Source of the DNA: Reyranella massiliensis 521
Lineage (GTDB): Bacteria; Pseudomonadota; Alphaproteobacteria; Reyranellales; Reyranellaceae
Reading direction: 5' to 3'
DNA length: 64,000 nt
Assembly (NCBI RefSeq): GCF_000312425.1
Contig: NZ_HE997181.1
Location: forward strand, 9,002 to 73,001
Of the stretch, positions 8,977-18,139 are shown piece by piece. The notes beneath the pieces were generated by a model. That model was not told the origin of the DNA, searched no databases, and saw only the letters and a list, made by a program, of their open reading frames with translations. Position 1 is the stretch's first letter. Every line of letters starts with the position of its first letter. The position numbers were made by a program, and so were the translations under genes.

Positions 8977-10128
8977 TTGCGCAACAGTCCACCCGGAGAT
9001 GCCGCCTTCGACCTCCTTTGCATGTTGGTGAGACCGAGGCCGGAACTCGACCGTGCGCGACAGTTTCTCGACGAGGGCGTGGACGTTACGGACCTTCTCC
9101 ACGCGGCGCAGATACATTCGTTGCGGCCCCAACTTATCCGGTCCCTGGCTGAGTTCGGCTGGTCGCGGGTGCCGCCAGCGGAGCGATCGTCTCTTGAAAG
9201 CTTCCGGCAGCTTCACAGCGCCATGTCGCTCGCGAACGCCGAGCAGCTCGGCCGGATCGCCGACGCGCTTGCCGCGCGCGGCGTTCGCTTTGCCGCCTTC
9301 AAGGGCGTGACCCTCGCGATCATCCTGTATGGCGATCTGTCGGCACGCGAGTACACGGATATCGATCTCATCGTCCCGGCCGAAGCGCTCGACGCCGCCG
9401 AGGATGTCGTCGAAGCGCTGGGCTACGTCAACGACCACAGCGACCGGCGCTTCCGGCATGCCTTTCAGGGGTATCAGCGGCAGCTCGCCTTTACCCATCC
9501 CGACCGGGCCACGGTCGACCTCCATTGGGATTTTACGGGCAGCCATCTGCCATTCCCGCTGTCGCCTGCCGATATCTGGCGCGCGCTCGAGACGGTGGAG
9601 GTCGGCCACCGGCATGTTCCCGCCATCGCCGGCCCCGATCTCGCGCTGCTGCTGGCCGGCCACGGCACCAAGGAGCGGTGGCGCAGCCTGGGCTGGGTCG
9701 TCGACTTCGCCGTCTTGGTCGAGCGCCGAGGCGATCTCGACTGGGCGTCGATCCATGCCCGCGCCCAGGCGCAGGGGTGCGGCGACAACGTGCTGTTGGC
9801 GTGCGCGCTGGCCGAACGCCTGCTGGGTGTCGCCGTGCCGCAGGCATTGGCGCTGCCGCTCGGCCGCAGCACTCGCGTCGAGATGCTGGCCGCGGCGTTG
9901 ATCGAGGAGCTGCGACACGGTGGGCACGGCCCGCAAGCGGTGCGCAACCTCGCCGATATCGACGTCTGCGACCGGCGCTGGGACAGGATCGCCGCGAGCA
10001 TCAAGCTGGCGCTGACGCCCACCGCCAGCGACTACCGCGCTATGCCGCTGCCGGCATCGCTATGGCCGCTCTATCGCATCACGCGGCCGTTCCGCCTGGC
10101 CGCGCACGCCATCTCCAGCCGTTTCTGA
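8977..10128 (+). CDS. Nucleotidyltransferase-family protein (NTP_transf_5 type) of RiPP locus
   Basis: A 383-residue protein of the uncharacterised nucleotidyltransferase family (PF14907 type). The core motifs are FKGVTLAIILYGDLSAREYTDIDLIV, with the DID metal-binding aspartates, and later VDLHWDF. It starts at a TTG (8977). Such proteins recur in lasso peptide clusters of the HPr-kinase-containing type and in PqqD/HprK-related cassettes; the reaction is not established in general. Here it is the last gene of the plus-strand run B2-C-B1-N and ends 10 bases from the convergent LLM oxidoreductase gene. Nucleotidylation of the peptide or of a phosphorylated residue made by the kinase would be a reasonable guess only. 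Confidence 0.8.
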   Translation: MRNSPPGDAAFDLLCMLVRPRPELDRARQFLDEGVDVTDLLHAAQIHSLRPQLIRSLAEFGWSRVPPAERSSLESFRQLHSAMSLANAEQLGRIADALAARGVRFAAFKGVTLAIILYGDLSAREYTDIDLIVPAEALDAAEDVVEALGYVNDHSDRRFRHAFQGYQRQLAFTHPDRATVDLHWDFTGSHLPFPLSPADIWRALETVEVGHRHVPAIAGPDLALLLAGHGTKERWRSLGWVVDFAVLVERRGDLDWASIHARAQAQGCGDNVLLACALAERLLGVAVPQALALPLGRSTRVEMLAAALIEELRHGGHGPQAVRNLADIDVCDRRWDRIAASIKLALTPTASDYRAMPLPASLWPLYRITRPFRLAAHAISSRF

Positions 10129-10137
10129 GCCGGCGCC

Positions 10138-11268
10138 TTATTCCGCGGCCGCTGCGGCGAAGCGGAGATCGGGCAGCATCGTCGAACGGTCGATCGGCGC
10201 GCCGGCATCGAACTTCTTCAGCTCCGGCATCACGGTCCTGGCGAACATGGTCATGTTCCGCGCCGCTTCCTCGTGCGGCATGCCGGCATAGGAGAAGACG
10301 CCGACATAGCCGCAGTTCCGGGTCTGCTTGTGGATCGCCATGATCTTCTCGTAGACCTGCTCGGGTGTGCCGTAGACCTGAAGATCGGCGAAGAACTCGA
10401 TTGCCTTCTGGTCGCCGTAGACGGCGAGCTTCTCATTCATCTTGGCGTAGTATTCGTAGCCACGCTGGTTCTTCATGTGGGCGCCGGCGAACTGATAGTG
10501 GTCGAGCACGGTGCGGTAGTAGCCACCGATATACTTCACTGCCATCTCGCGCGCCCGTTCCGCGCTTTCGTCGACGAAGGTCCAGCCGGCCGAGATCGGC
10601 TGCGGCGCGTCGGTGCCGTTGATCTCGCGATAGAGCTGATTGTACTCGGCCAGTTCCTTCTCGACCTCGCGCCACGGCTTCTGCGGGATGATGAGCAGGC
10701 CGACCCCCAGCCGCGCCATGATGCGCGCGCTTTCCGGACTGACGGCGGCAGCATAGGTGCGGCCGCGGAAACTCTTGAAGGGGGCGGGGCGGATCTCGAC
10801 CGGCGGCTGCTTGTAATGCTTGCCCTGATATTCCATCACGCCGGTTTCGAGACCCTTCAGCAGCGCGTCGCCGTATTCGACGAACAGCTCGCGGCTGTCG
10901 CCCATGTCGAGGCGAAAGCCGTCGAACTCGACCTTGCCCGCGCCACGGCCGAGACCCAGGATCATGCGCCCGCCGGAAAGGTGATCGAGCATGGAGATCT
11001 GTTCGGCAACCCGCATGGGATCGTGCCACGGCAGCACCACCACCATGGAGCCGAGCCGGACGTTCTTGGTGCGGCCGGCCATGTAGGAGAGGAACTGCAC
11101 CACGTCGGGGCACATCGTGTAGTCGGTGAAATGGTGTTCGACCGACCAGATCGAGTCGAAGCCCAGCGGCTCGGCCATGTCGGCCAGCGCCAGTTCGTTC
11201 AGGTAAATCTGCCGGTCGGTAACTGCTCGGCCGGTATTCTGAAAGACTGCAGCCATTCCGGTGTGCAC
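10138..11268 (-). CDS. LLM-class flavin-dependent oxidoreductase
   Basis: A 376-residue luciferase-like monooxygenase. Recognisable segments are the N-terminal SIWSVEHHF motif, the GGRMILGLGRGAG phosphate-binding region and the C-terminal YGTPEQV segment. Such enzymes use reduced flavin and oxygen on small substrates, but the substrate cannot be read from sequence. It is convergent with the nucleotidyltransferase gene (10-base gap) and divergent from the LolA-like gene. A 16-bp palindrome at 11298-11313 lies upstream, so a TetR-like repressor may control it. It is not an obvious part of the RiPP locus. Confidence 0.88.
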   Translation of the reverse strand: MHTGMAAVFQNTGRAVTDRQIYLNELALADMAEPLGFDSIWSVEHHFTDYTMCPDVVQFLSYMAGRTKNVRLGSMVVVLPWHDPMRVAEQISMLDHLSGGRMILGLGRGAGKVEFDGFRLDMGDSRELFVEYGDALLKGLETGVMEYQGKHYKQPPVEIRPAPFKSFRGRTYAAAVSPESARIMARLGVGLLIIPQKPWREVEKELAEYNQLYREINGTDAPQPISAGWTFVDESAERAREMAVKYIGGYYRTVLDHYQFAGAHMKNQRGYEYYAKMNEKLAVYGDQKAIEFFADLQVYGTPEQVYEKIMAIHKQTRNCGYVGVFSYAGMPHEEAARNMTMFARTVMPELKKFDAGAPIDRSTMLPDLRFAAAAAE

Positions 11269-11297
11269 AGCGTTTCCTCTCGTTGGTTTTCACTATG

Positions 11298-11313
11298 GTA
11301 AACGGCCGTTCAC
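11298..11313. promoter_or_regulatory. TetR-type palindromic operator candidate
   Basis: GTAAACGGCCGTTCAC has a perfect 10-bp core (AACGGCCGTT) and matching GT/AC flanks, with one mismatched pair. It lies 30 bases upstream of the LLM oxidoreductase start, between that gene and the LolA-like gene. The size and symmetry fit a TetR-family site. No TetR-family gene is present in the window. Confidence 0.5.
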
Positions 11314-11373
11314 ATGATTGGAAAGCCCCCTCGAATGCTTGATTCCGCCGTATTCGACCGTCATATCCCGCCC

Positions 11374-12012
11374 ATGAACACCCGTTCCCGGCGTACGTTT
11401 CTCGCGGGCCTTGGCGCTGCCACGGCTGCAGGTTTCACCGGCTCCTTTGCCTCGGCGCAGACGGCCAACCCGGACGTGTCCGCGGTCGAGCGCTACTTCA
11501 ACGGCCTGCGAACCATGCAGGCACGGTTCGTGCAATCCAATCCCGGCGGCACCGTCGTGCAAGGCACTCTCTCGGTGCGGCGTCCGGGCCGCATGCGCTT
11601 CGAGTACGATCCGCCCTCGCAGCTCAAGATCGTGGCCGACGGCAGCCAAGTCACCATGTGGGACATCGCCAACCGCGACTTTGGCCAGTGGCCGATCGGC
11701 TGGACCGCCGCTTCGTTCCTGGTGAAGGAGCCGATGGTCCTGCAGGGCGGCGATCTCACCGTCGAAAAGGTCGAACGCGCCGACGGCATGCTGCAGCTCA
11801 CGCTGAGCCAGGCCCGCAAGCCGCAGGAAGGCAAGGTGATCGTGCGGCTTGCCGAGAACCCGATGGTGCTGCGTGGCTGGACGATCATCGACAATCGCGG
11901 CCAACGGGTCGACGTTTCGCTGAACGGCCTGCAGACCGGCCTGCAGTTGGCCGATTCGCTCTTCAAGTTCGACGGTCCCGATGCCAGCATTATTCGTCGC
12001 GGTGGTCGCTGA
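11374..12012 (+). CDS. LolA-like outer membrane lipoprotein carrier
   Basis: A 212-residue LolA-type protein from the ATG at 11374, chosen because it gives a twin-arginine signal peptide (NTRSRRTFLAGLGAATAAG). A frame extension to 11314 adds only a non-signal leader. The mature part shows the LolA pattern: VERYFNGLRTMQARFVQ, then GTLSVRRPGRMRFEYDPPS, and a half-barrel of strands. LolA proteins carry lipoproteins through the periplasm to the outer membrane. Tat-signal LolA homologues are common in alphaproteobacteria. Whether this is the main LolA or an accessory one cannot be decided here. Confidence 0.85.
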   Translation: MNTRSRRTFLAGLGAATAAGFTGSFASAQTANPDVSAVERYFNGLRTMQARFVQSNPGGTVVQGTLSVRRPGRMRFEYDPPSQLKIVADGSQVTMWDIANRDFGQWPIGWTAASFLVKEPMVLQGGDLTVEKVERADGMLQLTLSQARKPQEGKVIVRLAENPMVLRGWTIIDNRGQRVDVSLNGLQTGLQLADSLFKFDGPDASIIRRGGR

Positions 12013-12055
12013 GGCGCTGTAACCTGCGCCCGACAAGGCGTGGGGACGGCAAGAC

Positions 12056-12607
12056 GTGAACGGACTGATCGTGCGGGCCTCGACCGAGGCCGACGTGGCG
12101 CGCTGCGCAAAAATCTACGGGCATCACGTGCTGTACGGCACGGCCTCCTTCGAGGAAACGCCGCCCGATCTGGCCGAGATGAAAAAACGCCGTGCCGCCG
12201 TCCTCGACCTCGGCTTGCCTTACATCGTCGCGGAGAAAGAGGGCCGGCTCCTCGGCTATGCCTATGCCGGCACCTATCGCCCGCGCCCGGCCTATCGCTA
12301 CTCCGTCGAGAACTCGATCTACATCGACAAGGATGCCGTGGGGCTGGGGGTCGGCAAGGCCCTGCTGCCACCCCTGATCGACCTCTGTACTCGGGCTGGT
12401 CGCCGGCAGATGGTCGCCATCATCGGCGATTCCCAGCATGTGGCGTCGATCAAGCTCCACGAAGCCTGCGGCTTCGAGATGGTCGGCACCTTCAAGAGCA
12501 TCGGCTTCAAGTTCGGTCGTTGGCTCGACAGCGTGCTGATGCAGCGGGCACTGGGAACGGGCGATACGATGGCGCCCGAGGACCTCAACCTTCCAAAGCG
12601 GAGCTGA
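12056..12607 (+). CDS. GNAT N-acetyltransferase (phosphinothricin/methionine-sulfoximine acetyltransferase-like)
   Basis: A 183-residue GNAT enzyme starting at a GTG (12056). The pattern YGHHVLYGTASFEE, AYAGTYRPRPAYRYSVENSIYI, the acetyl-CoA loop GLGVGKAL and the KLHEACGF helix is that of the PAT/YncA subgroup. Members acetylate phosphinothricin, methionine sulfoximine or related amino-acid analogues in the cytoplasm, usually as detoxification. It lies 43 bases after the LolA-like gene and 4 bases before the acyl-CoA synthetase gene, so it may be co-transcribed with both. Confidence 0.87.
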   Translation: MNGLIVRASTEADVARCAKIYGHHVLYGTASFEETPPDLAEMKKRRAAVLDLGLPYIVAEKEGRLLGYAYAGTYRPRPAYRYSVENSIYIDKDAVGLGVGKALLPPLIDLCTRAGRRQMVAIIGDSQHVASIKLHEACGFEMVGTFKSIGFKFGRWLDSVLMQRALGTGDTMAPEDLNLPKRS

Positions 12608-12611
12608 CGCC

Positions 12612-14147
12612 ATGCGCCTGATCGACTATTTCGACCGTGGCGCCGATCTCTATCCCGAGCGGCATTGCCTGCACGACGGCACGCGCGGCTGGACCTATGC
12701 CGAGGTGCGCGGGCAGACGCATCGCGTCGCCAACGGGCTGCTGGCGCTGGGCCTGGGCCGAGGCTCGAAGGCGGCGGTCTACAGCCCCAACCATGCCGCG
12801 GCCTATGCCTGCCTGCTGGGCATCGTGCGGGCTGGCGTCACCTGGGCCCCGGTGAATGCGCGCAATGCCCTGGAGGAGAACCTCTACATTCTGAACAACA
12901 CCGATGTGGAGGTGCTGTTCTACCATTCGAGCTTCGAGGACTACCTGCCGCGCATCCGCGAAGCCTGCGCGGAGATCCGCGAATTCATCTGCATCGACCA
13001 GCCCTCGTTCGAGATCTGGCTGGCCGACCAAGATCCTCTTGCACCGGACCTGCCGGAAGCGCCCGACGATGTCGCCTTCCTCGCGAGTTCCGGCGGCACC
13101 ACGGGCCGGCCCAAGGGCGTGCAGATCACCAACCGCAACATCGAGGCGATGAACTCGATCTTCTGGGCCTGCATGCCCGTGAAGCCGCTGCCGGTCCATC
13201 TGATGGTGGCGCCGATGACGCACGCGGCGGGCGTCTGCTCCTTCCCGCTGCTGGCCTATGGCGGCACCAACATCTTCATGGGGACGGCCGATCCCGGCGC
13301 GATTCTGGCCGCGATCGAGAAGCACCGGGTCACGCACATCTACATGCCGCCGACCCTGATCTACATGCTGCTCGCCCACCCCGACGTGCGCAAATACGAC
13401 TACAGTTCCCTCCAGCATCTGGTCTATGCCTCCGCGCCCATGTCGGTCGACAAGCTGGTCGAGGCGATCGAGGTCTTCGGTCCGGTGCTGACGCAGACCT
13501 ACGGTCAGGCCGAAGCCTGCATGATCTGCACCTTCTTTTCGCCGGAGGACCATGTGGCGGCGCTGGAGACCAATAACCGCCACCGGCTGGCGAGCTGCGG
13601 CAAGGTCTCGCCGCTGGTGCGGCTCGAAGTCATGGACGATCAGGGCAACATCCTGCCGCGTGGCGAACGCGGCGAGATCGTCGTGCGTGGCGCTCTTGTC
13701 ATGAAGGGCTATTACAACAACCTCGAAGCCACGGCCGAGGCATCGGCTTTCGGATGGCACCATACGGGGGACATCGGCGTTATCGACGAAGACGGCTTCG
13801 TCTACATCGTCGATCGCAAGAAGGACATGATCATCTCTGGTGGGTTCAATGTCTTTCCGAGCGAGGTCGAGCAGGTCCTGTGGGGGCATCCTGCGGTGCA
13901 GGATTGCGCGGTGATCGGCGTGCCCGACGAGAAGTGGGGCGAGTCGGTGAAAGCCGTGGTCGAGCTGAAGCCCGGTGCGACGGCCTCCGCCGAGGAGCTG
14001 ATCGCCCTCGCCAAGGAAAAGCTCGGCGGCGTGAAGGCACCGAAATCCGTCGATTTCATCGCCGCCCTGCCGCGCAGCCCCGTCGGCAAGGTCCTGAAGA
14101 AGACCCTGCGCGAGCCCTACTGGGCCGGCCACGAGCGCAAGATCTGA
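12612..14147 (+). CDS. AMP-binding acyl-CoA synthetase
   Basis: A 511-residue member of the ANL superfamily. It has the phosphate loop SSGGTTGRPKG, the YGQAEA adenine-pocket motif, HHTGDIG, the hinge DRKKDMIISGGFN and the C-terminal catalytic lysine in SPVGKVLKK. It should activate a carboxylic acid to an acyl-AMP and then to an acyl-CoA. The chain length or aromatic preference cannot be told. The gene overlaps the following transporter gene by one base (TGATG). Confidence 0.92.
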   Translation: MRLIDYFDRGADLYPERHCLHDGTRGWTYAEVRGQTHRVANGLLALGLGRGSKAAVYSPNHAAAYACLLGIVRAGVTWAPVNARNALEENLYILNNTDVEVLFYHSSFEDYLPRIREACAEIREFICIDQPSFEIWLADQDPLAPDLPEAPDDVAFLASSGGTTGRPKGVQITNRNIEAMNSIFWACMPVKPLPVHLMVAPMTHAAGVCSFPLLAYGGTNIFMGTADPGAILAAIEKHRVTHIYMPPTLIYMLLAHPDVRKYDYSSLQHLVYASAPMSVDKLVEAIEVFGPVLTQTYGQAEACMICTFFSPEDHVAALETNNRHRLASCGKVSPLVRLEVMDDQGNILPRGERGEIVVRGALVMKGYYNNLEATAEASAFGWHHTGDIGVIDEDGFVYIVDRKKDMIISGGFNVFPSEVEQVLWGHPAVQDCAVIGVPDEKWGESVKAVVELKPGATASAEELIALAKEKLGGVKAPKSVDFIAALPRSPVGKVLKKTLREPYWAGHERKI

Positions 14148-15079
14148 TGCTGGACTCGCTGCGGCGGCTTCCGCCCAACGTGCAGGGTGCGCTGTGGCTG
14201 GTGAGCGGCGGGTTCATCTTCACCTCCACGAGCGTGATGATCCGGCTCCTGTCGGAGCAGATCGAAAGCGTCCAGACGGCTTTCTTCCGCGCCGCCATCG
14301 GCCTTCTGCTGCTGTTGCCCTACATCGCCATGGGGCGCGTGAAGCCCTGGCAGAGTCCGCGAATCGCCGGCCACTTCTGGCGCACCTTCATGGGCACGAC
14401 GTCGATGGTACTGGGCTTCTATGCCGTCGCCCTGCTGCCGTTGGCGGATGCCACGGCCATCGCCTTCTCCCAGCCGCTCTTCTCCGTCGTCGTGGCTGCC
14501 ATGATCGCCAAGGAGAAGGTTCGGTGGCGCCGCTGGACAGCGACGATCGTGGGCTTCGTCGGCGTGCTCGTGATGGTGCGGCCGGGCGAAGGCAGCCTGC
14601 AGCTCGGCGCGCTGGTGGCTCTGTCCAACGCCGCCTGCGTCGCCGTTTCGATCTATCTGGTGAAGCGCCTGTCGGATACCGAAGCGCCGCTGATGATCCT
14701 GACCCAGTTTGCGATCTTCTCGACGCTGTTCCTGGCGCCACCGGCGCTCTGGGTATGGCGCTGGCCCGACCTGTGGGGCTGGGTGCTGGCTGTCGGCATC
14801 GCCGTCAGCGCGACGATCGGCCAGTATTTCTGGGTGCAGGCCTTCAAGGCCGGCGAGATGTCGGCGGTGGCGCCGTTCGAGTATCTGCGCCTGCCGTTCG
14901 CCGTCTTCATGGGCTGGCTGATCTGGAGCGAGATGCCGGTGGTCTGGACCTATGTCGGCGCGGCCATCGTCATCGCCTCGGCGCTCTACATTGCCCATCG
15001 CGAACACCAGCTCGCACGCGAACGGCGGCGAGCTGCGCTGGCGGCGGTCAAACTGCCGACGGATTCGCCTGGGCCTTGA
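14147..15079 (+). CDS. DMT-family (EamA) transporter
   Basis: A 310-residue, ten-helix drug/metabolite transporter with two EamA repeats; conserved segments include SVQTAFFRAAIGLLLLLPY and VAPFEYLRLPFAV. The start ATG at 14147 shares its A with the stop of the acyl-CoA synthetase, which argues for translational coupling. The inner-membrane substrate is unknown. The 3' end overlaps by 32 bases the convergent DUF1232 gene. Confidence 0.88.
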   Translation: MLDSLRRLPPNVQGALWLVSGGFIFTSTSVMIRLLSEQIESVQTAFFRAAIGLLLLLPYIAMGRVKPWQSPRIAGHFWRTFMGTTSMVLGFYAVALLPLADATAIAFSQPLFSVVVAAMIAKEKVRWRRWTATIVGFVGVLVMVRPGEGSLQLGALVALSNAACVAVSIYLVKRLSDTEAPLMILTQFAIFSTLFLAPPALWVWRWPDLWGWVLAVGIAVSATIGQYFWVQAFKAGEMSAVAPFEYLRLPFAVFMGWLIWSEMPVVWTYVGAAIVIASALYIAHREHQLARERRRAALAAVKLPTDSPGP

Positions 15080-15404
15080 GCAGCCAGGCGCGCGCCCGCT
15101 CGCGGTGCGTCTCGGTAATGTGCATGCGCGCCGCAGTGAAGGCCGCAACCAGCACGGCGGCGTCGTCCGTGAAGCCCAGCCCCAGCAGCAGGTCGGGGAC
15201 GGCATCGAAGGGCAGGACGAAGTAGGCCAGCGCGCCCAGGAGCGTCGCCCGGATCGCCAGCGGCGTGGCGCTGTCCGTCGCGCAATAAAATGCCGCCACG
15301 GCATCCTCGGTGAAGGGGACGCGGCCCAGGGTCCGGCGCGCCTTTTTCCAGAAGCCGCGACGTACCGTCGCCTCGTTCCGGGTCAGCTCTGCGGTATCGC
15401 TCAT
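15048..15404 (-). CDS. YkvA-family (DUF1232) small membrane protein
   Basis: A 118-residue protein with the DUF1232 signature [28 protein letters not shown]. It starts at the ATG at 15404 (MSDTAEL), not at the longer frame start. The family has one or two short hydrophobic segments and no established biochemical role. Its end overlaps the convergent transporter gene. Confidence 0.82.
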   Translation of the reverse strand: MSDTAELTRNEATVRRGFWKKARRTLGRVPFTEDAVAAFYCATDSATPLAIRATLLGALAYFVLPFDAVPDLLLGLGFTDDAAVLVAAFTAARMHITETHRERARAWLLKAQANPSAV

Positions 15405-15483
15405 GGGCGGAAACGTTGGCATGGCCGGCCCGCTTGGCAAGGGGGGTAGCCGTGCTAAAAGCGCCCAACCACGGAGGATATCA

Positions 15484-16245
15484 ATGAACGTCAAGGGTCA
15501 GGCCGTCATCGTCACCGGCGGCGCATCGGGTCTGGGAGGCGCGACGGCGTCGGCGCTGGCGGCTGCGGGCGCCAAGGTCGCGATCTTCGATCTGCAGGAT
15601 GAACTCGGCGAGAAGAAGGCCAAGGAAATCGGCGGCCTCTACGTCAAGACCAACGTCGCGGACGCCGCCAACACCGAGGCTTCGGTGAAGACGGTCGTCG
15701 AGAAACTGGGCGCCCCGAGGGTCGCGGTGAATTGCGCCGGCATCGGCCGCGCGGCCCGCACCATCTCCAAGAACGGCCCGCACGACCTCGGCATGTTCGC
15801 CCAGGTCATCCAGGTTAACCTGATCGGCACCTTCAACGTGATCCGTCTCGCCTCGTGGGCGATGAGCCAGGCCGAGCCGATGGACGACGGCGAGCGCGGC
15901 GTGATCATCAACACGGCGTCGGTGGCGGCGTTCGACGGCCAGATCGGGCAGGCGGCCTATTCCGCCTCCAAGGGCGGCGTCGTCGGCATGACGCTCCCGA
16001 TCGCCCGCGACCTCGCCAGCATGGGCATCCGCGTCTGCACCATCGCGCCGGGTCTCTTCCTCACGCCGATGATGATGGGCCTGTCGGCCGAGGCGCAGAA
16101 GAGCCTGGGTGCGCAGGTGCCGTTCCCCTCGCGGCTGGGCGACCCGAAGGAATATGCCCAGCTCGCCATGAGCATCGTGGAGAACCACATGCTGAACGGC
16201 GAGACGATCCGTCTCGACGGCGCCATCCGGATGGCCCCGAAGTGA
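15484..16245 (+). CDS. SDR-family 3-hydroxyacyl-CoA dehydrogenase-like protein
   Basis: A 253-residue short-chain dehydrogenase with TGGASGLG (residues 11-18), NCAG (83-86), and catalytic Ser146, Tyr159 and Lys163. The overall pattern (long [18 protein letters not shown] loop, [23 protein letters not shown]) is that of type II 3-hydroxyacyl-CoA dehydrogenases (HSD10-like), which oxidise short 3-hydroxyacyl-CoAs with NAD. An AGGA-type ribosome site precedes the ATG. The stop overlaps the GTG start of the next small gene. Confidence 0.87.
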   Translation: MNVKGQAVIVTGGASGLGGATASALAAAGAKVAIFDLQDELGEKKAKEIGGLYVKTNVADAANTEASVKTVVEKLGAPRVAVNCAGIGRAARTISKNGPHDLGMFAQVIQVNLIGTFNVIRLASWAMSQAEPMDDGERGVIINTASVAAFDGQIGQAAYSASKGGVVGMTLPIARDLASMGIRVCTIAPGLFLTPMMMGLSAEAQKSLGAQVPFPSRLGDPKEYAQLAMSIVENHMLNGETIRLDGAIRMAPK

Positions 16246-16607
16246 CAGCGAAGCTCGGTCTGGCGTTGGCGATGGTGATTGCTGTCGCCACGCCGGCACT
16301 GGCCGAACCACGCTGGCTCGCCTGCAAGTTCAACGATGGCCGCGGCAAGACGCCGACATTCATGATGATGTTCGACGACCGTCGCAACGTCGCAGCCCTA
16401 TGGGATGGGGCGGCGCTGGTCGACGGGACCAGCACGGCCATCACCTTCCAGTCGATACGGACACGCTTCCCGCCGTTCGTGGTGATCTACAACCGCAACG
16501 ACGGGGCGCTCGCCGTCACGCCGGTCGAGAACACTTATGGCGGCATCCTGCATGGCGAGTGCCGGCGCAGCGCGCCGCCGCCGAACGCGCCGGCCTCGGC
16601 GCGTTGA
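16242..16607 (+). CDS. Small secreted protein of unknown function
   Basis: A 121-residue protein beginning at the GTG at 16242, which overlaps the stop of the SDR gene (GTGA), so it is probably translationally coupled. Residues 1-21 form a signal peptide ([18 protein letters not shown]). The mature part has two cysteines (ACKF and GECRRS), which may pair, and a proline/alanine-rich tail. I do not recognise a family. A periplasmic location is likely. Confidence 0.6.
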   Translation: MTAKLGLALAMVIAVATPALAEPRWLACKFNDGRGKTPTFMMMFDDRRNVAALWDGAALVDGTSTAITFQSIRTRFPPFVVIYNRNDGALAVTPVENTYGGILHGECRRSAPPPNAPASAR

Positions 16608-16631
16608 CGCGCTGCGGCAGGTACCGCGATC

Positions 16632-17252
16632 TCAGCTCGGGTAGCTGAGGTCGCTGATGCGCTCGCAGCGCAGGTCGGCAACGCTGTTTTCCGTCGCCAT
16701 GCGCGCGGGCGTGCGCTCGCCGTCGCAGGTATAGCGGATTCGCAAGGACTTGGTGCCGCGGTCCGGCATGCCGAAGATATAGGCCATGGCGGGCACCTGG
16801 CAGCGCGTGGGGCCGCCGCTGCAGATATCGCGGACGAGCTGGGTGACGTCTGCCTGGCGGCCATCGGGCCCGCCCCAGGTCGCGTCGATGATGTCGATGC
16901 GGCGTGGCTTCACCGGGCTTTCGCCGACGCAGGCCATGTGAACTTTGAACGTGGGCGGGGCGACCTCGGCCAGCACGAAGTTCTGCGGCTGGCAGGTCCA
17001 GATCACGGTCAGCTTCTTGTCGAGGTTGGCGCGGGTATCGTTGAAGGTCGGGCCGTTCGCCAGAACATCGCAGGGGTAGCCGCCGGGGCAGGTGACCAGG
17101 CTGGTGACGTCCGCCGCGGGGCCGGCCTGGGGCAGGCCCCAATAGGCCTTCTTGATCAGGGCTGTCGATTGAACAGGGCGGATCGTATAGCTGCAGGCGG
17201 CGACCGCGCCGATGCAAAGGGCTGCGAATACAAAAAGACGACCCAACTTCAT
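16632..17252 (-). CDS. Cysteine-rich putative lipoprotein, unknown function
   Basis: A 206-residue protein with a signal sequence ending in the lipobox-like VAAC (residues 17-20), suggesting a lipid-anchored periplasmic protein. The rest contains six or more cysteines (TCPGGYPC, WTCQP, DICSGGPTRC, YTCDG, LRCERIS), consistent with several disulfides. No family recognised. It is convergent with the small secreted protein gene (24-base gap). Confidence 0.6.
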   Translation of the reverse strand: MKLGRLFVFAALCIGAVAACSYTIRPVQSTALIKKAYWGLPQAGPAADVTSLVTCPGGYPCDVLANGPTFNDTRANLDKKLTVIWTCQPQNFVLAEVAPPTFKVHMACVGESPVKPRRIDIIDATWGGPDGRQADVTQLVRDICSGGPTRCQVPAMAYIFGMPDRGTKSLRIRYTCDGERTPARMATENSVADLRCERISDLSYPS

Positions 17253-17473
17253 GTTTCCCCCGCGTGCGGCGCCAACCTATCTACATATTATCGCGTCTGC
17301 AATGCAATTAGGCGCTGGCCGCCGCCTGTGCAATCGCTGCTATACCAGCGAACAACGAGACTTCTAGCACAGCTCGGAGAAAAGCGGTTCTTGCCGAGAA
17401 ATCACGGAGCTGCCGCATCGGGCCTCACAATTGTGGAAGAGGGAGTGGGGTCAGCAGGTTCGAACAGTCAGGT

Positions 17474-18139
17474 TCAGGGTCGTACAAGCAGATCGTCGAA
17501 ATAGGTGACGCTATCGGCCTTGGTCCATAGGGCAACACGGCCCGGTGCGGTGAAGGTCGTGTCCGTTGCCGCGAACAGGGTCTTGCCATTCAGGAAAACC
17601 TCGAACCGTGAGCCGCGAGCTTCGATGGCAAGTTCCTGCCAAACGCCGGACGGTACCTTGATATCGGCGCCCTCGAACTGGATGCGGCGTCCTGCAACGA
17701 CCCGATACAGCCGTACATTGTCCTCGAGCGCGTTGGCGCGCACTACATAGTAGTTGTTTGCGTCGCGGAGCCGGAGTGCGATGCCTGCAGCGCGATCGAC
17801 AGAACCGGCCACAGGCTTGAAACGCACGCTGATGCGCAGGTTGGCCGGTGTCGTGGCGTCGAGGATCGCCAGCGGAAACCGATTGTCCGTGCGGTCGGCG
17901 CTGGTCTGCGCCAGTACCTTCGCCCCGGCGGGCGCAGTCTTGTCTTCGATGACGGTCCAGTTCACCGGACCGCCATCGCCGGTCAACGCCATCGTCATGT
18001 CGGATGGCAACTGGCCGAGAGCGAAGTCGAGGTGCATCACGGTTTGAGCCTGGGCCGACAACGACCGGCAGGATGCGAGGGCACCTCCGAGCATCGCCAA
18101 GGTGCGGCGACGAGGGCTCGCGATGAACTTCTTGCTCAT
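17474..18139 (-). CDS. Secreted LamG/DUF1080-like beta-sandwich protein
   Basis: A 221-residue exported protein: an arginine-rich N-terminus (SPRRRTLAMLGG) and a signal peptide ending SAQA, then a concanavalin-like fold with the pattern RFKPVAGSVDRAAGIALRLRDANNYYVVRANALEDNVRLYRV, typical of DUF1080/LamG-like domains that often bind carbohydrates. The start overlaps the stop of the beta-propeller gene by four bases (ATGA), so it is the distal gene of the leftward chromate-island operon. Function there is unknown. Confidence 0.7.
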   Translation of the reverse strand: MSKKFIASPRRRTLAMLGGALASCRSLSAQAQTVMHLDFALGQLPSDMTMALTGDGGPVNWTVIEDKTAPAGAKVLAQTSADRTDNRFPLAILDATTPANLRISVRFKPVAGSVDRAAGIALRLRDANNYYVVRANALEDNVRLYRVVAGRRIQFEGADIKVPSGVWQELAIEARGSRFEVFLNGKTLFAATDTTFTAPGRVALWTKADSVTYFDDLLVRP

